Positions 1 to 7,521 of a DNA stretch of 32,638 nt are shown piece by piece (the first letter of the stretch is position 1; each line of letters starts with the position of its first letter). The notes beneath the pieces are model-generated. The model did not search any database, was not told the origin of the DNA, and saw only the letters and a list, made by a program, of their open reading frames with translations. The position numbers and the translations under genes were made by a program. The DNA comes from Sphingomonadales bacterium. Its GTDB lineage: Bacteria; Pseudomonadota; Alphaproteobacteria; Sphingomonadales; Sphingomonadaceae. Location: positions 1 to 32,638 of the forward strand of contig JAIVIZ010000090.1 in NCBI GenBank assembly GCA_020200315.1, in the 5' to 3' direction.

Positions 1-42
1 CGTTCCGAGTCGCAGTTGGTCGAGGCTGATCAACGGGGCCAT
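1..42 (-). CDS. feoA: FeoA-like protein, first 14 codons only (runs off left edge)
   Basis: Reading leftward from an ATG at 40-42 the frame is open to the window edge and begins M-A-P-L-I-S-L-D-Q-L-R-L-G-T. The S-L-D-Q-L-x-L-G-T pattern is how FeoA, the small SH3-like partner of the FeoB ferrous-iron transporter, usually starts. A Fur-box-like sequence lies immediately upstream, which fits an iron-repressed feoAB operon running off the left edge. Only 14 residues are visible, so the identity rests on a short motif plus the regulatory context. It could be another short iron-regulated gene. Confidence 0.5.
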   Translation of the reverse strand, partial: MAPLISLDQLRLGT

Positions 43-45
43 TTG

Positions 46-66
46 CGAGTGATTATCATTATCTGC
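46..66 (-). promoter_or_regulatory. Fur-box-like operator upstream of feoA
   Basis: The segment reads GTGATTATCATTATCTGCA on the plus strand and contains the GATTATCATTATC core of the classical Fur box. It sits a few bases upstream of the putative feoA ATG, where Fur-Fe2+ would block transcription. The match is by eye. It is only meaningful if the leftward gene really is iron-related. Confidence 0.5.
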
Positions 67-89
67 AGCCAATGGCAAGAAATTTACGG

Positions 90-746
90 CTAGGTCGGCG
101 GATACCGCAGGCGACCGACGAAGCGCGCAAACGATGGCCGCCGTTCGGCCGAGCCACGCCACTCCGCCTTCAGCTTCTCGAACTTGCCGACATCGGTCAA
201 TCGCCGGTCGAGAAAGGCGCGTGTCTCGCTCCATCCCTCGCTGTCGTCGTCGATCCACACGAGGAGGGTGGAGGCGTAAATCGAGCTGAGGATCGCGCGC
301 TTCGAATAATGGTTGAAATCCGTGGCGGTGTCGCCCGCCAGCCGCCACATCCGGTCCGCGCTGCGCCAACCGAGCCGCGCGCCGTCGATCACATTCTGCG
401 GCATGGCGAGGATCGCGAGCGCCCGCCGCACAGCCTCTCGCGCCGGCGCCATCAGTTCGAGCCGTTTGAGCAGAATCACGCGTACCCGCTCGGACACGCG
501 CAGTGCCGCCACTTCATCGGCGGGAAAAGCGGCGGCAAGCGCTATGTCCACGCCGTCGGCGTACGCGGCGATCATACCTCGCTGATCCTTCGGGAAGGCA
601 AGCCGCGCGACAGCAGGATCGATGTCGATGGCGATCGCGGCGCTGTCGACGGCCGCTTCGCTCCAGCCGTCGAATACGGCGTTCTCCCCGACCGCAAGCG
701 CCAGACGGTTGCGGATGACGGCAAGTGGGGTGGTGGAGTCGTCCAT
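90..746 (-). CDS. COQ9-family ubiquinone biosynthesis protein
   Basis: This 218-residue protein has the length and residue pattern of alphaproteobacterial COQ9 proteins. Visible hallmarks are a TetR-like helical fold without a DNA-binding head, the segment PQNVIDGARLGWRSADRMW, the DxATDFNHYSKR motif, and a W-x-D-D-S-E-G-W segment near the C-terminus. COQ9 binds lipid and assists the COQ7-type hydroxylation step of ubiquinone synthesis at the membrane. It lies 5 nt downstream of the broken DMT transporter on the same strand, so the two were probably cotranscribed. The ATG start fits the family N-terminus. No lesion is visible. Confidence 0.85.
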   Translation of the reverse strand: MDDSTTPLAVIRNRLALAVGENAVFDGWSEAAVDSAAIAIDIDPAVARLAFPKDQRGMIAAYADGVDIALAAAFPADEVAALRVSERVRVILLKRLELMAPAREAVRRALAILAMPQNVIDGARLGWRSADRMWRLAGDTATDFNHYSKRAILSSIYASTLLVWIDDDSEGWSETRAFLDRRLTDVGKFEKLKAEWRGSAERRPSFARFVGRLRYPPT

Positions 747-751
747 CGGCT

Positions 752-1508
752 CTAGGTGGGCGTCGCCGTCGCCGGACGCAAGCGCACCAGCAGGAGCGCG
801 GCGGCGATCGCCGTTGCCCCAAGCCAGTCACGAAGGCCAAGGCGTTCGCCATAGCCGATCCAGCCGATCGCGGCCGAGATTGCCGGCTGCGTCAGCAGCG
901 CGAGGCCGACCACCAGCGGCGGCACCTTGCCGATCGCATAGACGAGAAGCCCCTGACCAATGAGCTGCGAGCCGATCGCGAGCGCAATGATCGGCCGCCA
1001 GTCGTGCGGCACCACTTGTTCGCCAAGCAGGACTGCCGTCGGCAGAAGCGCGAGTGCGCCGATGGTGCTGGCGATGACCAGCAGTGGGAGCCATCAGCAG
1101 CGCGCAGCCCGCAATGGCGAGCAGCAAGGCGACTGCCTGCAGCGAGGTCGGCCAGCGCCGCGCCAGCCACAGGCCCCATGCCGCGAACGCGAAGCTCGAA
1201 ATATTGCCGAACAGCGTCGCGTTGCCGAGCTTGGTCAGGCGGATGCCGACGTGCCAGGTGCCCAGATCCGCGGCGAAGAACAAGGCGGCCGTCGCAATGA
1301 TCAAGGCCGCTCTTCGCCCGGGCCAGTGCACCGGCTGCCCGATTGCCGTGCCCAGCAATGCCAGCATCGGCACGGCGAGCGCCAGGCGCCAGAACCCGGC
1401 GGCGACCGGGCCCGTATCAGCCAATCGGACCAGCCACGGACCAAAGGCCAGCGCGACGTTGCCCGCGAGCAGCGCGGCAAAGGAGAGCGGGAACGGGCGT
1501 CGGTCCAT
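752..1508 (-). pseudogene. DMT/EamA-family transporter, frameshifted with an internal loss
   Basis: The N-terminal ~140 residues (from ATG 1508) show EamA features: a first helix with NVALAFGPWLVR, then F-F-A-A-D-L-G-T-W-H-x-G-I and T-K-L-G-N-A-T-L-F-G-N. After G-C-A-L-L-M, near 1085, this frame continues as arginine-rich nonsense to 828. The family sequence resumes in another frame with L-V-I-A-S-T-I-G-A-L, then VVPHDW, SQLIGQGLLVYAIG and GYGERLG, ending at 752. Together the two parts give about 250 residues, against roughly 290-300 for intact relatives. The central helix pair is therefore missing as well as the frame being shifted. As written no complete transporter is made. An assembly error is the alternative. 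Confidence 0.75.
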
Positions 1509-1595
1509 CGCCGCTCCCTAACGGCGACCTCCTTGCGTAACCACCCACGGAACAGCCCGCGTGCTGGCCGGTTTTCTCGGACAGGGAGAAGCGGA

Positions 1596-2228
1596 ATGCG
1601 GAAATCCACTTGGGCCGGAATCGGTGCTGCCACGGGCGCGGCCCTGCTCGGCGGCGCGGCGCTCTACTATCTGCGCGAAAAGGCTACCGACGAGCCCGAT
1701 TACCGGACGCTGCGCACCGATGGCGATTTCCAAATCCGTCACTATCCCGAGATCGTCATCGCCGAGACGATTGCCCACGGCCCGCGCAAGCGGTCACTGA
1801 GCGAGGGATTCCGCCGGCTCGCCGACTATATCTTCGCCAAGTCGCGACCGGGCGAGGAACTGGCGATGACGGTTCCCGTGATGCAGGACGCGGGCGACCC
1901 GATGGCCAGCGATCCCCCGCTGTTCGACGATGAGATCGAGGGTGGCTGGCGCACCCGCTTCGTCATGCCGGCGGGACGCGCAACCGACGATCTGCCTGAG
2001 CCGCCGGACCAAATCGAGCTGATTACGATGTCGCCGCGCCGTGTCGGGGTCGTATCGTTCGCAGGACGGCCGGACGACCGCGATTTAGCCGAGCAGGAGG
2101 ATCGATTGCGCGGCTGGCTCGCCCGGCATGGCGAGAAGAGCCAGGCCGAGCCCGAATATGCCTTCTACAATTCGCCGATGATCCCTGGACCGCTGCGCCG
2201 CAACGAGGTGTGGCTGGCGCTCGATTAG
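1596..2228 (+). CDS. SOUL-family heme-binding protein
   Basis: The protein is 210 residues from the ATG at 1596, chosen because a GGGAGA Shine-Dalgarno-like stretch lies just upstream and the open frame before it is a shadow of the transporter. An N-terminal hydrophobic segment (about residues 6-27, [21 protein letters not shown]) probably anchors it in the inner membrane. The SOUL/HBP domain follows, with the motifs [19 protein letters not shown] and [20 protein letters not shown] at the C-terminus. Family members bind heme or porphyrin; the physiological role in bacteria is unclear. It is divergent from the DMT gene. Its stop codon overlaps the stop of the converging ribH remnant by two bases (2226-2227). 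Confidence 0.88.
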   Translation: MRKSTWAGIGAATGAALLGGAALYYLREKATDEPDYRTLRTDGDFQIRHYPEIVIAETIAHGPRKRSLSEGFRRLADYIFAKSRPGEELAMTVPVMQDAGDPMASDPPLFDDEIEGGWRTRFVMPAGRATDDLPEPPDQIELITMSPRRVGVVSFAGRPDDRDLAEQEDRLRGWLARHGEKSQAEPEYAFYNSPMIPGPLRRNEVWLALD

Positions 2229-2554
2229 GAAAAACGCTGTTTGAGGGCGAGCAGCGCCAGGGCTGCTTTCGCGGCATCGCCGCCTTTGTCGCCTTGCCCC
2301 GGATCGGCGCGGGCAATCGCCTGCGTCTCATTCTCGACGGTGAGGATGCCGTTGCCGACCGCCAGCCCGTCCATCGTCAGCGCCATGAGCCCGCGGGCGC
2401 TTTCGCCGGCGACGATCTCGAAATGATAGGTTTCGCCGCGAATGACGACGCCGAGTGCGACGAAGGCGTCATGCCGCTCCGTCTCGGAGGCGAGGGCGAG
2501 CGCACCGGGAAGTTCGAGCGCGCCCGGCACCGTCACAGTCTCATGGCTGTGTCC
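2225..2554 (-). pseudogene. ribH: 6,7-dimethyl-8-ribityllumazine synthase, N-terminus missing
   Basis: The reading frame from 2554 leftward begins [16 protein letters not shown] and continues through [37 protein letters not shown] and [18 protein letters not shown], a faithful lumazine synthase core. Intact RibH is about 140 residues; here the first ~30 (the start codon and the first strand/helix, including part of the active-site loop) are absent. Upstream, the same frame runs into out-of-frame ribBA DNA. The join lies at about 2552-2557, where ribBA stops matching its family. It looks like a deletion that removed the ribBA 3' half, any spacer and the ribH 5' end together. No start codon with a ribosome binding site is evident for the remnant. 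Confidence 0.8.
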
Positions 2555-3564
2555 CCTTGCAGGAGGCCCGAGCGATCGCATTGCTCCCCAAGCAGGTCGG
2601 CGAACAGGTCGATCGAATGCATCCGCACCAGGGAAGGCGCATGGGTTGGGGTGCCGCCGTGAATCAGCGCGACATGCTCCGCGCCGCTGGTCTTGTCGCG
2701 GAAGACCTGCGCGGTCCACCCGGCCTTGGTGCTCGCCGCGAACCGCGTTTCGGCGACGCGCTCGACCATGTGGTCCTTCTTCAGACGATAGGCGATGAGG
2801 TCGCGAATCGTGCCGATCTTCAGCCCATGACTGGCCGCGAAGCTCATCAGATCGTCGAGCCGGGCCATCGTCCCATCCTCGCGCATGATCTCGCAGATGA
2901 CGCCGGACGGATTAAGCCCGGCGAGCCGCGCCACATCGACAGCAGCCTCGGTGTGACCGGCGCGGACCAGCACGCCCCCGGGACGCGCGACAATCGGAAA
3001 GACATGGCCGGGCGAGACGAGGTCGTCCCGACCGCGCGAGGCGTCGATCGCGACGGCGACGGTCCGCGCCCGATCGGCCGCGCTGATACCCGTCGTGACC
3101 CCATCGCGCGCCTCGATCGAGATGGTGAAGGCAGTTTCGTGTCGGGTACCATTGTTGCGCGCCATCGGCTCGAGCCCAAGCTGGTCGACGCGTTCTTTCG
3201 CCAAAGCAAGACAGATCAGTCCACGACCGTGGCGGGCCATGAAGTTGATCGCGTCGGGAGTCGCCATCTGCGCTGGAATGACGAGATCGCCCTCATTCTC
3301 GCGATCATCATCGTCGACCAAGATGAACATGCGCCCGTTGCGCGCTTCATTGATGATCGTCTCCGAACCGACCAGCACGTCGGCGGTGCCGAGCAGAAGC
3401 AATTTCTCAAGCCTGCCGAGCGTGTCGGCGGTCGGGTTCCAGTCGGTTTGGCCGAGCTTTCGCAGGGAATTGGGGTGGAGACCCGCCGCACGGGCGAGAC
3501 CGGCGCGGCTGATCTCGCCCGTGGCGATAATTGACGAGAGGCGCTCAATGAGAGAGGCGGACAT
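2533..3564 (-). CDS. ribB: RibB (DHBP synthase) with N-terminal HTH, truncated RibA-like half
   Basis: The ATG at 3564 gives 343 residues. Residues 1-60 look like a small helix-turn-helix ([18 protein letters not shown]). From about residue 70 comes 3,4-dihydroxy-2-butanone-4-phosphate synthase, with [13 protein letters not shown]-x-I-C-L-A-L, [18 protein letters not shown]-like and GVICEIM motifs, which makes the four-carbon riboflavin precursor from ribulose 5-phosphate. Past about residue 276 a GTP-cyclohydrolase-II-like domain begins ([17 protein letters not shown]) but breaks off after S-G-L-L-Q-G at about 337. Six out-of-frame residues follow before the stop inside ribH sequence. The RibB part looks intact and probably active; the RibA-like half is lost. 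It is downstream of ribD and ribE on the same strand. Confidence 0.85.
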   Translation of the reverse strand: MSASLIERLSSIIATGEISRAGLARAAGLHPNSLRKLGQTDWNPTADTLGRLEKLLLLGTADVLVGSETIINEARNGRMFILVDDDDRENEGDLVIPAQMATPDAINFMARHGRGLICLALAKERVDQLGLEPMARNNGTRHETAFTISIEARDGVTTGISAADRARTVAVAIDASRGRDDLVSPGHVFPIVARPGGVLVRAGHTEAAVDVARLAGLNPSGVICEIMREDGTMARLDDLMSFAASHGLKIGTIRDLIAYRLKKDHMVERVAETRFAASTKAGWTAQVFRDKTSGAEHVALIHGGTPTHAPSLVRMHSIDLFADLLGEQCDRSGLLQGDTAMRL

Positions 3565-3609
3565 GACGAACTGGTATCACACCACAATGTGGTTTTAAAA
3601 TAAGATTCG

Positions 3610-4215
3610 TCACATTCCGTTGCGCGAAGTCATCCGTTGCAAGTAGCGGGCGAGTACGTCGATCTCGACGTTGAGCGTGCGCCCCGAATGAATTCCGCCG
3701 AGCGTGGTGCAGTTAGCGGTGTGCGGAATGAGGTTCACGGTGAACTGCGTCACCTCAGGCTGGTCCTCGACTGTGTTCACCGTCAGGGAGACCCCATCGA
3801 GCGTGATCGATCCCTTCGGCGCGATCATCAGGCCGAGGCCGCGAGCAATGTCGAGGGCCACCTCGAGCGATCCGCCTTGCTCCCGAACCTCCGTTACCGT
3901 CACCATGGCATCGACATGTCCGGTAACCAGGTGCCCGCCCAGTTCGTCGCCGAGGCGCAGCGCGCGTTCGAGGTTCAATCGCGCACCCGCCTCCCACAGC
4001 AGCGGCGCCGTACGGAAAAGCGTCTCGGCGGACACGTCAACCGCGAACCAGTCCTCGCCCTTGTCGACGACGGTCAAACAGGCGCCCGAGCAGGCGATCG
4101 AGGCGCCGAGGTCCACGTCCGCCAAGTTGAGGTCGCAACCGATGGCAATGCGGCGATCGCCCTTCTGCTCGACGGAGCGCACGGTGCCGATGGAGGAAAC
4201 GATCCCGGTGAACAT
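3610..4215 (-). CDS. ribE: Riboflavin synthase alpha subunit
   Basis: The protein is 201 residues, the usual length for the family. It starts MFTGIV, the classic first motif, and shows the duplicated lumazine-binding fold: repeat one has S-G-A-C-L-T-V and repeat two has LVTGHVDA and G-V-S-L-T-V-N. It dismutates two 6,7-dimethyl-8-ribityllumazine molecules to riboflavin. Its substrate is the product of RibH, which is damaged three genes later in this run. The ATG at 4215 shares one base with the ribD stop (TGATG), so translation is probably coupled. An upstream in-frame extension is ribD DNA and was discarded. Confidence 0.95.
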   Translation of the reverse strand: MFTGIVSSIGTVRSVEQKGDRRIAIGCDLNLADVDLGASIACSGACLTVVDKGEDWFAVDVSAETLFRTAPLLWEAGARLNLERALRLGDELGGHLVTGHVDAMVTVTEVREQGGSLEVALDIARGLGLMIAPKGSITLDGVSLTVNTVEDQPEVTQFTVNLIPHTANCTTLGGIHSGRTLNVEIDVLARYLQRMTSRNGM

Positions 4216-5210
4216 CAGCTGGCCTTCTCGTGGCGGGCAGGGCGGACGCGCTCGTAGGCCTCGAGCCGGTCGATGCCAAGCGGAGCGAATTCGGCCACCT
4301 GCCACCGCCCGTGAGCGTCGCCGATCGCGTCGAGGCCGATGTAGCCGACGCTATTCTTCCCCTCCCCGACGATGATCGGCGCCCGGTAGATCAGAATGCG
4401 ATCGACGAGGTCGGCAGCGAGAAACGCCGTTGCCGTTGCGGACCCGCCCTCGACCAACAGGTCGTTGACGTCATGAAGGCGGAACACATCTTGCGGAGAA
4501 CGAAGGATTTCCCACCCCTCAACCGCCTCGCCGCGGGTCAGCAGCGCTCGGCGCGGCGACCACTGATCGAGACCCGGCAGCCGCACGTCGAGGGAGGGCG
4601 AATCCGCCAGATAAGTGCCTCGCCCGACGAGGATCATGTCGCTGTGCGCGCGCTCCAAATGGACGTGGGCGCGCGCGTCCTCGCCGGTGATCCACTTCGA
4701 TTCGCCCGACGGCAGCGCGATCTTGCCGTCGATCGACAGCGCGAGCTTGAGGGTGATCCGCGGCCGGCCGACCGCAAGCCGCGTCAGATAGCCTGACATG
4801 CTCGCTGCCGCTTCTGCTGCCTGAATGCCGGTTTCAACCACGATCCGGTTGCGGCGCATCGCGGTGAACCCCTCGCCGGCCGTGCGCGGATCGGGATCGG
4901 CGATCGCCGCAACGACGCGGGCGATGCCCGCTTCGACAATCATCGTCGCGCACGTCGGCCCGCGAATGCTCCGGTGCGCGCAGGGTTCGAGGCTCGTGTA
5001 GAGCGTAGCTTCTCGCGTTCGCTGGCCAGCCTCCGCTAGCGCCATGGCTTCCGCATGCGGCCGGCCGCCGGGCGCGGTCGCTCCTCGTCCGACGATTTCA
5101 TCCTCGGCGACGATCACGCAGCCGACATTGGGGTTAGGCGCCGTGCGGCCTCGCGCGCGCTCCCCAAGCGCAATTGCCTGGGCCATGAAGAATGCGTCGT
5201 TCAGCGTCAC
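4215..5210 (-). CDS. ribD: Bifunctional riboflavin deaminase/reductase
   Basis: The protein has 331 residues. The cytidine-deaminase-like domain (about 1-145) carries the zinc motif H52-A-E54 and the cysteines C77 and C87 (EPCAHRS...GPTCA). The reductase domain (about 150-331) has the T-L-K-L-A-L-S-I-D-G-K-I-A motif, K-W-I-T-G, and DLLVEGG near residue 260. It performs the second and third steps of riboflavin synthesis. The GTG start at 5210 overlaps the stop of the preceding membrane-protein gene by four bases (GTGA), which supports this start and implies translational coupling. No damage is visible. Confidence 0.94.
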   Translation of the reverse strand: MTLNDAFFMAQAIALGERARGRTAPNPNVGCVIVAEDEIVGRGATAPGGRPHAEAMALAEAGQRTREATLYTSLEPCAHRSIRGPTCATMIVEAGIARVVAAIADPDPRTAGEGFTAMRRNRIVVETGIQAAEAAASMSGYLTRLAVGRPRITLKLALSIDGKIALPSGESKWITGEDARAHVHLERAHSDMILVGRGTYLADSPSLDVRLPGLDQWSPRRALLTRGEAVEGWEILRSPQDVFRLHDVNDLLVEGGSATATAFLAADLVDRILIYRAPIIVGEGKNSVGYIGLDAIGDAHGRWQVAEFAPLGIDRLEAYERVRPARHEKAS

Positions 5211-5527
5211 ATCCCGAACGTGTTTTCGATCTTCTGGAACTCACGTTTGCGGGCTTCCTTCGCTTCCGCCCGTGCCTTTTGATCCTTTAGCTGATCGGCT
5301 TTGATCTCCGCGTCGGTCCGTCCCGGCTTGTAGGATTCCACGAACACGATCTGCTCGGGCGGCGCGGTGTTGATCTGTGGATCGACCAGAAACAGGATGA
5401 CGATGATGATCGTCGACAGAATGGCGAGCATCGCGCCGATGACCTGCTCGCGGCTTCGCTGGCGAAGGAAAGCGGCCAGATCGGCGAGCGCCGCGCGTGG
5501 ACCCGACGGCGGGGGCATGATGGACAT
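5207..5527 (-). CDS. Small single-pass membrane protein, function unknown
   Basis: The protein is 106 residues. A short proline-rich cytoplasmic start is followed by one strong transmembrane segment (about residues 30-49, VIGAMLAILSTIIIVILFLV). A soluble tail follows with a charged, probably coiled C-terminus rich in K/E/A (A-E-A-K-E-A-R-K-R-E-F-Q-K-I-E-N). I do not recognise a named family. It is translationally coupled to ribD by a 4-bp overlap, so it is a real gene, but nothing visible links it to flavin chemistry. The start could also be the second methionine, at residue 4. Confidence 0.75.
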   Translation of the reverse strand: MSIMPPPSGPRAALADLAAFLRQRSREQVIGAMLAILSTIIIVILFLVDPQINTAPPEQIVFVESYKPGRTDAEIKADQLKDQKARAEAKEARKREFQKIENTFGM

Positions 5528-5596
5528 GGCTCGAAGATAGGGAGCGGCGGCGCCAAGAGCCAGACCCCGCGCCGCCGTCCCTTCACCCCGCCGGCG

Positions 5597-6145
5597 TCAG
5601 GCGTCGCCGAGCTCGAACCGCAGGGTGATCACCTTGGTTGACGGCACCGGCTTGCCGTCTTCCGTCGCCGGTTCGAACCGCCACACGCGCAGCAGGTGGC
5701 TGCGCGCACTTCTGAGGAAATCCGGGTCCGCCTTGCCGATCGGCTCGACGGCGACAACTCGTCCGCCGGCGTCGATGGTCAGCTTGAGCGTCAGGGTCGC
5801 TTCCTCACCGAGCATGCGCTTGGCCTCGGGGTAGGGCGGGCGAAGCGAGTCCCCGCGCGTGACAATCTGCGGGCCGCGACGAACGATGTCATGAGTCGCC
5901 GGCGGGACATAAGGCTCCAGCGGCGTGACTCCGGTGCCCGCTCCATCCGTGATGTTGGTTGGATCGGCGGTACCCAGCGGTGCCGTGTCGATGGTTCGTG
6001 TCTTTATCTCGACGATGTCGTGAGGCGTCGAGAAACGGCTTGGCGCCGGATCGAACTTCTTCGGGTCGCGCGGCAGCGGCGGCGGGTCTTTCGGCAGGGG
6101 AATGGGATCTTCGCTAGTCAGAAGATGATACATCATTACATTCAA
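5597..6145 (-). CDS. TonB C-terminal-domain protein lacking a visible membrane anchor
   Basis: About residues 95-182 form a TonB C-terminal domain: P-P-Y-P-E-A-K-R at its start, L-x-I-D-A-G-G-R-V in the middle, and W-R-F-E-P-A near the end. A proline-rich spacer precedes it (DPPPLPRDP and further PP stretches), as in energy transducers that span the periplasm. TonB proteins normally begin with an uncleaved inner-membrane helix that contacts ExbB/ExbD, and none is present here. The frame starts only at a TTG (6145) or ATG (6136) with no clear ribosome binding site, about 50 bases from the gltX stop. The frame stays open upstream but encodes no helix. The N-terminus is probably lost, or the protein is soluble. 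Confidence 0.7.
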   Translation of the reverse strand: MNVMMYHLLTSEDPIPLPKDPPPLPRDPKKFDPAPSRFSTPHDIVEIKTRTIDTAPLGTADPTNITDGAGTGVTPLEPYVPPATHDIVRRGPQIVTRGDSLRPPYPEAKRMLGEEATLTLKLTIDAGGRVVAVEPIGKADPDFLRSARSHLLRVWRFEPATEDGKPVPSTKVITLRFELGDA

Positions 6146-6195
6146 CTGCCAAGCGGAAAAGATGCTGCGGCGCAGCGCGGGGCTCGTCGAGAAAA

Positions 6196-7521
6196 TTAGG
6201 CCCTGCAGAGGGCGGTGCGACGAAGCCGTTCAACGCTGCGCTCGCGACCGATGCGCCGCAGCAGCAGCGCCATCTCCGGGCCCGACTCCTGCCCCGTCAG
6301 CGCAAGCCGCAGCGGACGGAACAGCGGCTTTCCTTTCCGGCCGGTCCGCGCCTTCAGCTGTGCAGCGAGTTCGGCCCACGGCTCCGCCGACCAGTCCAGT
6401 TGGTCCGCGATCTCGCCGGCGACGCCGACAAACTCGCGGTCCTCGCCGTCGAGCTCGGGTGTGCCGACCTCACCGTGGAGTACCGCGGCCCACTGCGTCA
6501 GCTCCCCAAGGTGCGCGATATTGCCGCGCAGCAGGAGCCAGTCCGCCTCGCTGATCCCCGGGGGCGACCGGTGGGCCACCGTCCCGAAATCGAGGTGGTG
6601 GAGCAGCCTGGCGTTGAGTTGCTCGACCTCGGCGAGATCGAAGTGCGCCGGCGCCCGGCCGAAGTGCGCGAAATCGAAGTCATGGGCCAGCTCGGCGAGT
6701 GTGGCGCAGGCTTCCACCGGCTGCGAGGTGCCGAGCCGCGCGAGCACGGACAGCAGCGCCATCGGCTCGATCCCCGCGTTCCGAACGGCCTCGACCCCGA
6801 TGGCTCCCAAACGCTTCGACAGCTTGCCGTCAGCGGCGACGAGCAGCGCCTCATGGGCCAGGCCGGGCGTCGGCGCACCCAGCGCATCGAACATTTGCAG
6901 CTGCACCGCGCTGTTCGAAACATGGTCCTCGCCCCGCACAATGTGGGTCACGCCCAGGTCCACATCGTCGATCACGCTCGGCAACAGGTACAGCCAGCTG
7001 CCATCGGCACGCCGCACGACCGGATCGCTGATGAGCGCGGGATCGAAGTTCTGCTCGCCACGGATGAGATCGTTCCAGTGGATCGGGGCCTGATGGTCGA
7101 GCTTGAACCGCCAATGCGGCGCCACTCCATCGGGTACCGGCGCATCGGCGGGCTTGCGCTCGTACACCGGGGGAAGTCCGCGCCCCAACAGGATCTTGCG
7201 CCTGACGTCGAGCTCCTCGGGCGTCTCATAGCAGGCATAGACTCGTCCGGCGGTCCGCAGCCGTTCGAACTCGCGTTCGTAAATGGAGAAGCGCTCCGAC
7301 TGCCGAACGACGGCGTCGGTCTTCAGGTCGAGCCAGGCGAGGTCTTCGCGGATGGCCTGGTCATGTTCGGCGGTTGACCGCGCGCGATCGGTGTCGTCGA
7401 TTCGCAGCAGGAAGCGACCGCCGTGCTTCAAGGCAAATAGCGCATTGTGGAGCGCCGTGCGTAAGTTGCCGACATGCAGCCGCCCGGTCGGGGATGGCGC
7501 GAAGCGGGTGACGACCATCAC
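6196..7521 (-). CDS. gltX: Glutamate--tRNA ligase
   Basis: The protein is 441 residues, typical for the shorter GluRS form found in alphaproteobacteria. It has the class I signatures APSPTGRLHVGN (HIGH equivalent, near the N-terminus), LRIDDTDRAR, VRGEDHVSN and a KMSKS-type K-L-S-K-R at about residues 231-235. It charges tRNA-Glu (or possibly tRNA-Gln) with glutamate in the cytosol. The start is a GTG at 7521, or the ATG one codon later; the former overlaps the nadE stop by 4 bases. Alphaproteobacteria often carry two gltX genes, and which copy this is cannot be told here. Confidence 0.93.
   Translation of the reverse strand: MMVVTRFAPSPTGRLHVGNLRTALHNALFALKHGGRFLLRIDDTDRARSTAEHDQAIREDLAWLDLKTDAVVRQSERFSIYEREFERLRTAGRVYACYETPEELDVRRKILLGRGLPPVYERKPADAPVPDGVAPHWRFKLDHQAPIHWNDLIRGEQNFDPALISDPVVRRADGSWLYLLPSVIDDVDLGVTHIVRGEDHVSNSAVQLQMFDALGAPTPGLAHEALLVAADGKLSKRLGAIGVEAVRNAGIEPMALLSVLARLGTSQPVEACATLAELAHDFDFAHFGRAPAHFDLAEVEQLNARLLHHLDFGTVAHRSPPGISEADWLLLRGNIAHLGELTQWAAVLHGEVGTPELDGEDREFVGVAGEIADQLDWSAEPWAELAAQLKARTGRKGKPLFRPLRLALTGQESGPEMALLLRRIGRERSVERLRRTALCRA

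Noticed and set aside
960-1595. Long in-frame extension before the SOUL protein
   Set aside because: It is antisense to the DMT transporter and arginine/glutamine-rich; the ATG at 1596 has a ribosome binding site and the family-typical start.
2455-3534. 359-codon plus-strand ORF
   Set aside because: It is the shadow of ribBA in high-GC DNA; residues show no family pattern.
3580-3600. ACCAC/GTGGT hairpin followed by TTTTAAAA between ribE and ribBA
   Set aside because: On the strand of the rib genes it has no T-tract after the stem, and no plus-strand gene ends there; no riboswitch-like structure could be built around it.
6400-7377. 325-codon plus-strand ORF
   Set aside because: Antisense shadow of gltX.
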